A stretch of DNA of 64,000 nt, taken from Methylobacterium sp. R2-1. GTDB lineage: Bacteria; Pseudomonadota; Alphaproteobacteria; Rhizobiales; Beijerinckiaceae. Shown here piece after piece: positions 26,011-34,989 of the stretch (its first letter is position 1; the number at the start of each line of letters is the position of its first letter). The notes beneath the pieces were generated by a model, which was not told the origin of the DNA, ran no database searches, and was given only the letters and a program-made list of their open reading frames with translations. The stretch covers positions 1 to 64,000 of the forward strand of contig NZ_JACHWM010000024.1 in the NCBI RefSeq assembly GCF_014191355.1. The letters run 5' to 3'. The translations under genes were made by a program, and so were the position numbers.

Positions 26011-26822
26011 CAGTGACACATCAGGCAGGGGAGGGGGCTGCGTTGCAGCATCTCGCGGGTGACGCCGCCGAATAACCACTCGCGCAGGCGCGTGTGGCCG
26101 TAGGCGCCCATCACGATCAGGTCGGCCTCCTGTTTCAGGGCGAAGCGGAGGAGTTCGTCGCCGTCACTCACGGCGGTGCGCAGCAGGTGCGTTGTCACGG
26201 AAGCGCCGTGGCGGGCGAGGTGGCCGGCGACATCTTCCGCCCCTTCGTAGCGGGCGCCCTCGCCTGTGCTGACGACGAAGACCTGGTCCGCCTCCCGGAT
26301 GAAGGGAAGCGCGGCCGAGACGGCCCGGCGCGCTTCCGTGCCGTCCTTCCAAGCCACGACGATTCGGGCGCCCCGGAGATGCTCGGTGCGCGGGGGCACC
26401 ACGAGGACCGGGCGGGCAGCCTCCATCAGGACGGGGCCGGGCGGAACGCCGAGGGCGCCGAGCGGGGCGTCGTCGGGGCCGCGGCGTCCCACCACGAGGA
26501 GGTCGGCCGCCCGTGCCTGCTCGACGAGATGGGTGATCGGGCCAGCCAGGGCCTCACGCCAATCGCGGCGCAGCGGAGCATCGGCGGAGCGCTCGAACAG
26601 ATCCCGCGCCTGTTCGAGCACGGCGCGCGCCTTCTCCTCGAAGTGCGGCTCCTCGTCGTCGATCTCGCCGATGTCGCGCACGTAATCCGGTGCCGGCACC
26701 TTGCGGGCGGCGGCCCCTGTGAGCGTCGCCTCGAAGCGCCGCGCGATGCCGGCGGCGAGCCGGATGCGTTCGGGGGCGGCCCCGTCGAGATCGACCGAGA
26801 CCAGGATGTTCGCGTAAGCCAT
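26010..26822 (-). CDS. Universal stress protein, tandem UspA domains
   Basis: A 270-residue protein with two UspA-type domains. The first starts with AYANILVSVDLDG and the second with ARIVVAWKDG. The second keeps the ATP-binding pattern GxxGx9G(S/T) in GAYGHTRLREWLFGGVTREML; the first reads VGRRGPDDAPLGALGVPPG and looks altered. Tandem Usp proteins often accompany low-oxygen regulons, which fits the FNR-type neighbour. The start at 26822 has a strong GGGAGGCGAGA site; a longer frame upstream is not supported. Translationally coupled to the downstream cytochrome c gene. Confidence 0.85.
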   Translation of the reverse strand: MAYANILVSVDLDGAAPERIRLAAGIARRFEATLTGAAARKVPAPDYVRDIGEIDDEEPHFEEKARAVLEQARDLFERSADAPLRRDWREALAGPITHLVEQARAADLLVVGRRGPDDAPLGALGVPPGPVLMEAARPVLVVPPRTEHLRGARIVVAWKDGTEARRAVSAALPFIREADQVFVVSTGEGARYEGAEDVAGHLARHGASVTTHLLRTAVSDGDELLRFALKQEADLIVMGAYGHTRLREWLFGGVTREMLQRSPLPCLMCH

Positions 26823-26853
26823 TCTCGCCTCCCGAGGCGTCCCCATCCGATCG

Positions 26854-27201
26854 ATGGCGGCATCCTCGCCGCCGCCCGGTACGGGTGCCTTGATCCAGCG
26901 CAAGGCAGCCGAGGGAGCCCGTGCCACGAAGGCCGACCGCGCGCCGTCCGATTACGGGAACGGGCAGGCCCGGATGGACGCGGTGGACGATCCCGTGGTC
27001 GAGGTGACGGGCCTCGCGCCGCCGGGCGGCGCGCCGCCGCATCTGGAGCTTCTCTGCTACCGCGCTCCGGGGCCGATCCGGGGAGCCTGCGCCGACGGAT
27101 CGCCGCCCGCCACCCGCATCGTCCTGGCCGGGAGCGGGGCACCGGCCAGAACGATGCGCGACCCGGACGGCCACCGGCTCGTCCGTGCGGCGGAGTCCTG
27201 A
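26854..27201 (+). pseudogene. C-terminal fragment of a glyoxalase/VOC-fold protein
   Basis: The frame from about 26974 encodes VVEVTGLAPPGG, PPHLELLCYR and, at the end, MRDPDGHRLV. These are the second-half strand and metal-loop motifs of the vicinal-oxygen-chelate fold. Only about 75-85 residues of fold are present, against roughly 130 for one domain, and no first half is visible upstream, where the stress-protein gene starts on the other strand. I read it as a 5'-truncated remnant. A short functional protein from the ATG at 26974 cannot be excluded. Confidence 0.45.
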
Positions 27202-27206
27202 GCTCA

Positions 27207-28052
27207 TCACTCCGTGCCGCCGGCTCTCAGGGCGGTCGCGACGGTCGGGCAGGACCGATGCCCGAGGGGGGACGTCACAGCCGTCGTCACGGTGGTCGAG
27301 GCCTGCTGCCAGCTCAGGAAGTCCGTTCCCGTGCGCGTGCCGCCGAGCGCGTAGATCGCCGCGCGTCCCGCGCGCGTCCCGGCTTCTTCGACGACCACCG
27401 ACATCCGAAAGTACTGGCGCGGCGACGGGACGGGCCGGGCCTGGCGCAAGGATGCGTCGAGATGGGAGGGGCGTCGCTGCGCGACGAGGGCGGCGAGGTC
27501 GAAGCGACCGCCCTCGTTGTAGACGGTCAGCACCGGCCTCAGGATCGCGGCGACGTCCGGCGTCATCGAAGGCAGCCGCTCGATCTCGTCGACGCTGGCG
27601 AAGGGCGCGTTGCGCGGCCCCCAGAGGAGACCGCGCGCGCGGTACTGCGGCAGCTCGGCGCCGCCCGTGGGTTCGGGGACGTCGTCGGCGTCGCGGTAGT
27701 CGACGATCTCGGCGGCGACGGCGAGGACCGTCCGGTCCGGCACGCCGAGCAGGCGGAATGCTTCCTCCAGCGCCGGCCGCGGGGTCCGGTTCAGGTCGAT
27801 CAGGCGCCCCTGGTCCTGCAGCGACACGAAGGCGGTCCGGCTGCGGTCGAGGGGGCAGGCCACGACGGTGCCGTCCTCGGGAAAGTCGAGGCCGGCGAGG
27901 CGGTAGGTCCGCCGCACGCCGAGATCGTAGGCGATCAGACGGGTGATCCCGTCGGCGATTCCCTGGAGCTGCACGATCCGTCCGCGCGCCTGCGTCAGGG
28001 CCGCGCTGGAGCGGACCTGCAGCAGCGCGCCGGCCAGGATCGCGCTCACCAC
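27207..28052 (-). pseudogene. gspK: gspK remnant (type II secretion minor pseudopilin), 5' end lost
   Basis: About 281 residues of the type II secretion tip pseudopilin GspK: end of the hydrophobic helix (VVSAILAGALL), then GRLIDLNRTPR and FASVDEIERLPSM, the conserved helix-hairpin region, to a natural stop. The N-terminal leader, the prepilin cleavage site and the first half of the helix are missing. Upstream of the GTG pair at 28052/28049 the sequence changes abruptly into gspF coding on the opposite strand. Without the prepilin signal it should not be processed or assembled. The downstream part is open, so the damage may be recent. Confidence 0.75.
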
Positions 28053-28853
28053 GGCGAGGCGACCGGCACGCTCGAGGCGGTGATCGCCTCGCTGACCGGC
28101 TCGATCGAACGTCGCGACGCGGTGCGCCGCCATCTCACCTCGGCGATGATCTACCCGGCCCTGCTGGTGCTGATGGCGGTCGGGACGCTGGTGATGATCG
28201 TCGTCGTGCTGGTGCCCGCGCTGACGCCGCTGTTCGAGGGCAGCGGCCGCCCGTCGCCCTTCGCCATCCGCGCCGCCGCAGCTCTCGGCGACGGGATCAG
28301 CGCCGGCTGGCCGGTGATGCTCGGCGGGGCCGCCCTCATCGGCCTCGGCCTTGCCCGGATCTGGCGCGAGCCCGGCTTCGCCGCCGCCCGCGGGCGGCTG
28401 GCGCTGCGCCTGCCGCTGGTGCGCGAGATTGTGGCGGGGATCGAACTCGGGCGTATCTGCCGGGTGCTCGGCACGCTGCTCTGCGCCGAGGTGCCGATCC
28501 CGGACGCGGTCGCCGCCACCCGTCCGCTCGCCGGCAACCGGGTGTTTTGCAAAGCCCTCGACGAGGCCGGCCGCCGGCTGACCGAGGGCGGAAGCCTCGC
28601 CTCGGGCCTCGCCAGCCTGAAGCCGCACGCGCCCTCGACCCTCAACCTCATCGCCAGCGGCGAGCAGGTGAACCGCCTCGGCCCCGTCCTCCTCCACGCC
28701 GCCGAGATGCACGAGACCCAGACGCGCCAGCGCATCGACCGCCTGCTCGCGCTCCTCACCCCGCTGGTGACCGTGACCATCGGCGGCCTGATCGGCGGCC
28801 TCATCATCTCGGTCATGGGCGCGATCATGAGCGTCGGCCAGCTCGTGCAGTGA
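28053..28853 (+). pseudogene. gspF: gspF remnant (type II secretion inner-membrane protein), 5' end lost
   Basis: About 266 residues of the C-terminal two-thirds of GspF. It begins inside the GEATGTLEAV motif, which normally lies after the first cytoplasmic domain, and runs through transmembrane segments (MIYPALLVLMAVGTLVMIVVV and a second pair) to IMSVGQLVQ and a stop. The first 130-140 residues of a normal 400-residue GspF are absent. There is no start codon with a ribosome site at the junction. It meets the truncated gspK head to head at the same base, so one rearrangement probably cut both genes. Confidence 0.75.
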
Positions 28854-28891
28854 TCTGGACCGCGGTCGCGCGCCCGAACCCGCGAAAGCCC

Positions 28892-29365
28892 TCAGCCGGG
28901 GGGGGCGGTCCACAGCGTCGCGTGCAGCCCGAGGGCCAGAAACGGTCCGAAGGGCAGGCGGAAGGCCAGATCCACCCGCCGACCCGCAAGCGCGGCCAGC
29001 GCGAGCGCCGCGAGCGCGCTGGTGCTGGCGACGAGGAGCAACAGCGGCAGGCCGGCCAAGCCGGTCCAGGCGGTGGCGGCGGCGATGAACTTCACGTCGC
29101 CGAGACCGAGCCCCGTCCGCCCGCGCAGGCGCGCGTAGGCGGCGCGCAAGGCCCAGAGCAGCAGGAACGCGCCCGCCGCCTGAACCAGGCTCGCCCCGGC
29201 CGCCGCCAGCGCCGGACCGGTAAGCGCGGCAAACCCGACCCCGAGGACGAGCAGGGCGAGGTTCAGCCCGTCGGGAATGATGCGGCGGCGCAGGTCGATC
29301 AGGCTCACCGCGAGGGTGAGGGGCAGCGGCAGCAGCGCCGCGACGGCCGGGTCACCGAGATCCAT
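28892..29365 (-). CDS. Short prepilin peptidase (A24 family)
   Basis: A 157-residue membrane peptidase with both catalytic aspartates: one in DLRRRIIPDGLN and one in GLGLGDVKF (GxGD). It lacks the N-terminal Cys-rich methyltransferase domain of full PilD/GspO, so it is the short form. It would cleave the leader of type II secretion or Flp-type prepilins. It is embedded in the decayed gsp locus, 38 bases from the end of gspF. It reads intact, although its partners do not. Confidence 0.82.
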   Translation of the reverse strand: MDLGDPAVAALLPLPLTLAVSLIDLRRRIIPDGLNLALLVLGVGFAALTGPALAAAGASLVQAAGAFLLLWALRAAYARLRGRTGLGLGDVKFIAAATAWTGLAGLPLLLLVASTSALAALALAALAGRRVDLAFRLPFGPFLALGLHATLWTAPPG

Positions 29366-29371
29366 GGCGCC

Positions 29372-30358
29372 TCAGATCGAACTCAGCCGCGCCTTGAGGG
29401 CGGCCATCCGGCTCTCGCGCGCGCAGGTGAAGCCCAGCGGAACCGCCCGCATCGGATGCGGCGCCACCGCTTCCGCGCCTTCGCGGTCGTGCAGATCTAC
29501 GGTCGGAGAGGCAGCCATCGACGCGACCCCCGCGCCCGCGCGGCTTAGACGAGAGCCGATCCGGCGCCGCAGCATGCCCCAGAACGGGAGGCCCGACACC
29601 GGTTCCGCTTCGGCGTTATCCGGTCCGCCGCCGGTCCGCGCGCCGAGACTGCGCCGGCGCAGGAACTGCCAGAAGGCGTAGGCCGCGAGCCCGGCGGCGA
29701 CCATGGCGGCCAGCCAGAGCGCGAGCAGGAGGCTCGCCGCGACGCGCCCGTTCAGCTCGCGCATGAGGCCCAGCGCGAAGGCCGTGTACCACGAGACGCC
29801 CGAGACCGCCCCCGAGATCAGGAAGATCCCGGTGCGCAGGTGCGACACGCCGTCGAACATCGGCCGGCTCACGTCGCGCAGCACGCCCGGCAGGACGAAG
29901 GCATGGATCAGCCATCCGTTCACCGTCAGCGCGGCGACCACCGTGATCTTGGCGACGATCTTCGGGTTCGAGAGTTTTTCGGGAGCCTCGAATGCGTAGA
30001 CGGCCAGGAAGCCGAGGCCGGAGACCCACAGGAGGATCAGCCCGACCGTCACCACCTTGCTGACGAACAGGAAGGTGCGGGTGATCTCGTTCGGCAGGCC
30101 GCCCCAGCGCATCCAGCGCAGGATCCAGAAGTCGAGCATCGTCGCCCCACCGAGGCCGAAGCACAGACCGAGCAGGTGGAGGCCGACCAGGATTGTGAGC
30201 AGCCGGATGGGCGGCAGCGGCAGGCTCAGAAGAGTCTCGGGCGCGGCCGGCAATGCCGCCGCAGCAGCCCCGTGACCGGCGTCCAGGACAACTGCGAGCA
30301 CGACGAGCAGAGTCGGGACCGAGCGCCGGAGGTTCGAGATGACATCAGGCCGACGCAT
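29372..30358 (-). CDS. Uncharacterised polytopic membrane protein
   Basis: 328 residues. A signal-like first helix precedes four or five further helices, including LLTILVGLHLLGLCFGLGGATMLDFW, KVVTVGLILLWVSGLGFLAVYAF and LLALWLAAMVAAGLAAYAFW. A conserved-looking His lies in the second helix, and the tail is about 70 residues, cytoplasmic and basic. The pattern recalls DUF2214/DUF2269-like proteins, but I cannot assign a family. The ATG at 30358 was chosen because the leader helix begins there. The stop lies six bases before the peptidase start, so the two are probably co-transcribed. It is not a known type II secretion component. Confidence 0.7.
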   Translation of the reverse strand: MRRPDVISNLRRSVPTLLVVLAVVLDAGHGAAAAALPAAPETLLSLPLPPIRLLTILVGLHLLGLCFGLGGATMLDFWILRWMRWGGLPNEITRTFLFVSKVVTVGLILLWVSGLGFLAVYAFEAPEKLSNPKIVAKITVVAALTVNGWLIHAFVLPGVLRDVSRPMFDGVSHLRTGIFLISGAVSGVSWYTAFALGLMRELNGRVAASLLLALWLAAMVAAGLAAYAFWQFLRRRSLGARTGGGPDNAEAEPVSGLPFWGMLRRRIGSRLSRAGAGVASMAASPTVDLHDREGAEAVAPHPMRAVPLGFTCARESRMAALKARLSSI

Positions 30359-30535
30359 AAACGCCCCCGGAGCCGCCGCGGGTTCGTTCCCGTCGGTTCT
30401 GCCCCATGAAGGTCGCACGCGGAATATAACAAAGATCAAAAAATTCCGGTGAATCTCCGCCCGAAGCGCCTCGTGCGCCGGCTCCCGCAGGGGATTCTTA
30501 GGCTTAGCGCCCCATCGTCGACCCCTCCTCTCACG

Positions 30536-31006
30536 ATGCGGACGGCGGCGGCGATGTCTCACCCAGAGCAGGGTTCGGAGCGCGACGACGCATGCGCTCG
30601 TTCGGCCGAGGCCGGTTTCTCGCTGGTCGAACTTCTCGTCGTGCTGGCGATCATCGGCATGATCGCCACGATGGTGACGCCGCAGGTGATCGGCTATCTC
30701 GGCCGCGCCAAGGGCGAGACGGCGCGCATTCAGGTCAAGAACATCGCTCAGGCGGTCGAACTCTACTATCTCGACAACGGCACCTACCCGACGGCTCAGC
30801 AGGGCCTGCAGGGCCTCGTCCAGCCGACGGGGCCCGCTTGGCGGGGCCCCTACATCCGCGACAGCCGCGGCCTGACCGATCCGTGGGGGCAGCCCTATCT
30901 CTACCGCTCGCCCGGCGCCGACGGGAAACCCTACCAAGTCTACTCCCTCGGCAGCGACAGGCAGGTCGGCGGATCGGACGCCGCCGCGGACGTGTCGAGC
31001 GATTGA
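30536..31006 (+). CDS. gspG: Type II secretion major pseudopilin GspG
   Basis: About 156 residues with a type IV prepilin-like leader cut before Phe in AGFSLVELLVVLAIIGM, with Glu at mature position 5. The body has the GspG hallmarks: YYLDNGTYPTAQQGLQ, DPWGQPYLYRSPG, and the C-terminal calcium-site region VYSLGSDRQVGGSDAAADV. It looks complete. The start is uncertain: ATG at 30536 or 30554, neither with a good ribosome site, and the leader before the cleavage site is unusually long. With gspD, gspE and the other core genes absent here, it may be a stranded gene or may serve a system elsewhere. Confidence 0.82.
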   Translation: MRTAAAMSHPEQGSERDDACARSAEAGFSLVELLVVLAIIGMIATMVTPQVIGYLGRAKGETARIQVKNIAQAVELYYLDNGTYPTAQQGLQGLVQPTGPAWRGPYIRDSRGLTDPWGQPYLYRSPGADGKPYQVYSLGSDRQVGGSDAAADVSSD

Positions 31007-31173
31007 GGCGGGAAAGGAAGGCCCTGGTCAGCCGATCTGTCCGAGGGCACGACGCACCCGGACGGCGGTGATCGGACCGTACGCCCAAGCCTCACGCGAA
31101 GTGCCGCGGCCGCTTGTCTGGAAGCCAACGACAGGACAGCCTCCGTCGTCGCGGATCAGGGGGGAGGATCGCC

Positions 31174-31653
31174 ATGCAGCGCACGACCATCGCCATCGAT
31201 GACGAGCTGGCCGCCGCGCTCGATGCCTACATGGACGGCACGGGCGCGGGGAGCCGATCGGAAGCCATCCGCGATCTTGTGCGGCGCGGCTTGTCCGCGC
31301 GTCCCGAAGCGCCGGCCGACGCGCCGTGCTTCGGCGTCATCAGCTACACGATCGATCAGTCGGTGCGGAACCTCGCGGCGCGCGTGCCGCAGGGGCGGCT
31401 CGACCGCCACGATCAGGCGGTCGCCTCCCTGTCCATCCCGATCGATCATACGACATCGATCGACGTGACGCTGATGCGCGGTCCTGCCGGAGACGTGTCG
31501 TCCTACGCAGAGAAGCTGTTCCTCGAGCGTGGCGTCATGCACGGCACGCTCAACCTCATTCCCGTCGTCCAGGACACCTCCGCGCACTCGCACGAGGAAG
31601 GGTTCGCATCGAACCACACCCACACGCATCTTCGCGTTCGCAGCGGCTTCTAG
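31174..31653 (+). CDS. NikR-like ribbon-helix-helix regulator lacking the nickel ligands
   Basis: 159 residues, aligning with E. coli NikR without gaps over the first 100. The ribbon-helix-helix domain (MQRTTIAIDDELAAALD, GSRSEAIRDLVRRGL) and the ACT-like domain (FGVISYTID, GDVSSYAEKLFLERGVMHG) are well preserved. All four high-affinity nickel ligands of NikR differ: His76 is Leu, His87 is Ser, His89 is Pro and Cys95 is Ser. Instead there is a C-terminal extension with HSHEE and HTHTH. It may bind another metal or no metal at that site. GGGGAGG precedes the ATG at 31174. It converges on an RND pump gene and lies 6.6 kb from the urease operon. Confidence 0.85.
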   Translation: MQRTTIAIDDELAAALDAYMDGTGAGSRSEAIRDLVRRGLSARPEAPADAPCFGVISYTIDQSVRNLAARVPQGRLDRHDQAVASLSIPIDHTTSIDVTLMRGPAGDVSSYAEKLFLERGVMHGTLNLIPVVQDTSAHSHEEGFASNHTHTHLRVRSGF

Positions 31654-31728
31654 GTGTCTTTTACGGGACGTCCGCAGCACTGACGCCCCGGGAGCGGAAA
31701 CGGCCGGCCCTCCGATCGTTGCGAGTGA
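31654..31728 (+). repeat. Stop-adjacent palindromic element, copy 2 (after nikR-like gene)
   Basis: Begins at the base after the nikR-like stop codon with GTGTCTTTTACGGGACG. By my count the first 54 bases match the copy at 43107 at 39 positions without gaps, including a shared AACGGCCGG. The right arm is more decayed than in the other copies. Confidence 0.65.
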
Positions 31729-31794
31729 AGCTGAAGACTGCGCCGCCAGCCTTGTCCGCTGCCGCTCGCGTGGTGCTCAAAAAAATCCCGCTCG

Positions 31795-34700
31795 TCACGC
31801 GGCGTGGGCCATGCCGTCCGGATGCGCCTCCCGCGGCTCGCCGCCATGCTGCTTGAGCGGCCTGTTGCCGGTCAGGCGGCGCAGCAGCACGTAGAAGACC
31901 GGCGTCAGGAACAGGCCGAAGGCGGTGACGCCGATCATGCCGGAGAACACCGCGACGCCCATGGCGTTGCGCATCTCCGATCCGGCCCCGGTCGCGGTCA
32001 CGAGCGGCAGGACGCCCATGATGAAGGCCATCGACGTCATCAGGATCGGACGCAGCCGCAGCCGACTCGCCTCGATCGCCGCCTGGAGCGGCGTGCGACC
32101 GGCGAATTCCAGTTCTCTGGCGAATTCCACGATCAGGATGGCGTTCTTGGCCGAGAGGCCGACGAGGACGATCAGGCCGATCTGCGTGAAGACGTTGTTG
32201 TCGCCTGCCGATACCCAGACCCCGAACATCGCCGCGAGCAGCCCCATCGGCACGATCAGCAGGATGGCCAGCGGCAGAGTGAGGCTCTCGTACTGCGCCG
32301 CCAGCACGAGGAAGACGAGCAGCAGGGCCAGCGGGAAGACCCAGATCCCGGAATTGCCGGCGATGAATTCCTGGTAGGTTAGATCGGTCCACTCGAAGGC
32401 GAAGCCGCGTGGCAGGGTCTCGGCGGCGATGCGCGCCGCCGCTTCCTGGGCCTGCCCCGACGAGTAGCCGGGGGCCGCACCGGCGTTGATGTCGGCGGAG
32501 AGGAAGCCGTTGTAGCGCATGGCCCGCTCCGGTCCGGCGGTCTGCCGCACGCGCAGCAGGGCCGAGAGCGGCACCATCTCGCCGGAGCCGGCGCGGACCT
32601 TGAGCAGTCCGACATCGTCGGAGCGCGCCCGGAACGGTGCGTCGGCCTGGACGCGGACCGAGTAGGTGCGGCCGAACTTGTTGAAGTCGTTGACGTAGAG
32701 CGAGCCGAGATAGATCTGCAGCGTGTCGAATACGTCCGTCACGGGGATACGCAGCTGGCGCGCCTTCGTCCGGTCGAGATCGGCGAAGAGCTGCGGCACG
32801 TTCATCTGGAAGCTGGAGAACAGGCCCGCGAGTTCCGGCGCCTGCGCCGCCTTGGCCATGAAGGCCTTGGTGGCCTCGTTGAGCGCCTCGTAGCCGAGGC
32901 CGGCCCGATCCTCGATCTGCAGCTTGAAGCCGCCGATGGTGCCGAGGCCGTTGACGGGCGGGGGCGGGAACATCGCGATGAACGCCTCGGGGATCGCGGC
33001 GTATTTCCTGTTGAGCGACTGCGCGATCGCCGCCCCGCTCAAACCGGGACCTTTCCGCTCCTCGAACGGCTTCAGCGTCGAGAACACGATCCCAGAATTC
33101 GAGGAATTGGTGAAGCCGTTGATCGACAGGCCGGGGAAGGCGACGGCGCTCTCGACGCCGGGTTCCTTGAGGGCGATCTCGCTCATGCGGCGGATCACCT
33201 CCTCGGTCCGGTCGAGGGTCGCGCCGTCCGGCAGTTGCGCGAAGCCGACGAGGTACTGCTTGTCCTGGCCGGGCACGAAGCCGCCGGGGATCTGGCGGAA
33301 CAGGAGCGCGGTCACGCCGACGAGCCCGACGTAGAGGATCATCATCGCGCCTTTGCGCGAGATGACAGCGCCGACGCCGCGTCCGTACCCGTCCGAGGCC
33401 CGCCCGAAGGCCCGGTTGAACCGGCGGAAGAACCAGCCGAGCAGCGTGTCGAGGATCCGGGTCAGCCGGTCCTTGGGTGCGTGATGATCCTTGAGCAGGA
33501 GCGCGGATAGGGCCGGCGAGAGGGTCAGCGAGTTGATCGCCGAGATCACCGTCGAGATCGCGATGGTCAGGGCGAACTGCTTATAGAACTGGCCCGTGAG
33601 CCCACTGATGAAGGCGAGCGGAACGAACACGGCGACGAGAACGAGGGCGATGGCGATGATCGGCCCCGAGACCTCGCGCATGGCCTGATAGCTGGCGTCG
33701 CGCGGCGAGAGCCCGGCTTCGATGTTCCGCTCCACGTTCTCGACCACGACGATGGCGTCGTCGACGACGATGCCGATGGCGAGCACGAGGCCGAACAGGC
33801 TCAGCGCGTTGATGGAGAAGCCGAAGGCATGCATGACCGCGAAGGTGCCGACGATGGAGACCGGCACGGCGAGCAGCGGGATGATCGAGGCCCGCCACGT
33901 CTGCAGGAACAGGATCACCACGAGGACGACGAGGGTGATCGCCTCCAGCAGCGTGTGAATCACCGCCTCGATCGAGGCGCGCACGAACTGCGTCGGGTCG
34001 TAGACGATCTGGTAGTCGATCCCTTCCGGCATGGTCCGCTTGATCTCGGCCATGGTCTGGCGGACCTGATCCGAGATCCGGATCGCGTTCGAGCCCGGCG
34101 ATTGCGAGATCGGGATCGCGACCGCCGACTTGTTGTCGAGAAGCGAGCGGAGCGCATAGTCGGAGGCGCCGAGTTCGATCCGTGCGAGGTCGCGCAGCCG
34201 CGTGATCTCGCCGTCCGGCCCCGTCTTGACGACGATGTCGCCGAACTGCTCCTCGCTGTTCAGGCGGCCCTCGGCGTTGAGCGACAGCTGCAGGTCGAGG
34301 CCCGGCACGGCCGGCGAGGCGCCGATGACGCCGGCCGCCGCCTCGACGTTCTGGGCCTGGATCTCGCGCACGACGTCGCCGGCCGACAGGCCGTGCTCAG
34401 CGACCTTCTGCGGGTCGAGCCAGATGCGCATGGCGTAGTCGCCGGAGCCGAAGAGCTGGACCTGACCGACGCCGTCGAGTCGGGCGAGACGGTCCTTGAT
34501 GTTCAGCACCGCGTAGTTGCGCAGATAGGTCATGTCGTAGCGCCCGTTGGGCGAGACGAGATGCACGACCATGGTCAGATCGGGCGAAGACTTCACCGTG
34601 ACGATGCCGAGTTGGCGTACGATCGCCGGCAGGCGGGGCTCGGCCTGCGAGACGCGGTTCTGGACGAGTTGCTGCGCCTTGTCGGGATCGGTGCCGAGCC

Positions 34701-34989
34701 GGAAGGTGACGGTCAGCACCATCACCCCGTCCGTCGTGGCTTGGCTCGACATGTAGAGCATGCCCTCGACGCCGTTGATCTGCTCCTCGATCGGCGTCGC
34801 CACGGTCTCGATGATGACCTTGGGGTTGGCGCCTGGGAAGGTCGCCCGGACGACGACCGAGGGCGGCACGACGTCCGGATATTCCGAGATCGGCATCGCG
34901 AAGAGCGAGAGCAGCCCACCGACGAAGATGAGCACCGAGAGCACGCCCGCGAAGATCGGCCGGTCGATGAAGAATTTGGAGAGATTCAT
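31795..34989 (-). CDS. RND multidrug efflux permease (MexF-like, HAE-1 family)
   Basis: A 1,064-residue proton-driven inner-membrane drug exporter. The N-terminus (FFIDRPIFAGVLSVLI), LPISEYP-like AMPISEYPDVVPP, FPGANPKVI and GVEGMLYMSSQA follow the MexF/HAE-1 pattern. The proton-relay pair is in GIVVDDAIVVVENV and the conserved Lys in GLSAKNAILIVEFA. Twelve transmembrane helices and two large periplasmic loops fit the length. It works with the membrane-fusion gene directly upstream (137-base gap); no outer-membrane factor gene is present, so one encoded elsewhere must be shared. Substrates are unknown. Confidence 0.93.
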   Translation of the reverse strand: MNLSKFFIDRPIFAGVLSVLIFVGGLLSLFAMPISEYPDVVPPSVVVRATFPGANPKVIIETVATPIEEQINGVEGMLYMSSQATTDGVMVLTVTFRLGTDPDKAQQLVQNRVSQAEPRLPAIVRQLGIVTVKSSPDLTMVVHLVSPNGRYDMTYLRNYAVLNIKDRLARLDGVGQVQLFGSGDYAMRIWLDPQKVAEHGLSAGDVVREIQAQNVEAAAGVIGASPAVPGLDLQLSLNAEGRLNSEEQFGDIVVKTGPDGEITRLRDLARIELGASDYALRSLLDNKSAVAIPISQSPGSNAIRISDQVRQTMAEIKRTMPEGIDYQIVYDPTQFVRASIEAVIHTLLEAITLVVLVVILFLQTWRASIIPLLAVPVSIVGTFAVMHAFGFSINALSLFGLVLAIGIVVDDAIVVVENVERNIEAGLSPRDASYQAMREVSGPIIAIALVLVAVFVPLAFISGLTGQFYKQFALTIAISTVISAINSLTLSPALSALLLKDHHAPKDRLTRILDTLLGWFFRRFNRAFGRASDGYGRGVGAVISRKGAMMILYVGLVGVTALLFRQIPGGFVPGQDKQYLVGFAQLPDGATLDRTEEVIRRMSEIALKEPGVESAVAFPGLSINGFTNSSNSGIVFSTLKPFEERKGPGLSGAAIAQSLNRKYAAIPEAFIAMFPPPPVNGLGTIGGFKLQIEDRAGLGYEALNEATKAFMAKAAQAPELAGLFSSFQMNVPQLFADLDRTKARQLRIPVTDVFDTLQIYLGSLYVNDFNKFGRTYSVRVQADAPFRARSDDVGLLKVRAGSGEMVPLSALLRVRQTAGPERAMRYNGFLSADINAGAAPGYSSGQAQEAAARIAAETLPRGFAFEWTDLTYQEFIAGNSGIWVFPLALLLVFLVLAAQYESLTLPLAILLIVPMGLLAAMFGVWVSAGDNNVFTQIGLIVLVGLSAKNAILIVEFARELEFAGRTPLQAAIEASRLRLRPILMTSMAFIMGVLPLVTATGAGSEMRNAMGVAVFSGMIGVTAFGLFLTPVFYVLLRRLTGNRPLKQHGGEPREAHPDGMAHAA

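Noticed and set aside
26094..28051. A long rightward frame leading into the gspF remnant
   Set aside because: Before 28,053 it is the antisense shadow of the stress-protein and gspK sequences; only the part after the junction has GspF homology.
28053..28913. A leftward frame extending the gspK remnant upstream
   Set aside because: This portion is the reverse of gspF coding sequence and is His/Arg/Asp-rich with no pseudopilin features.
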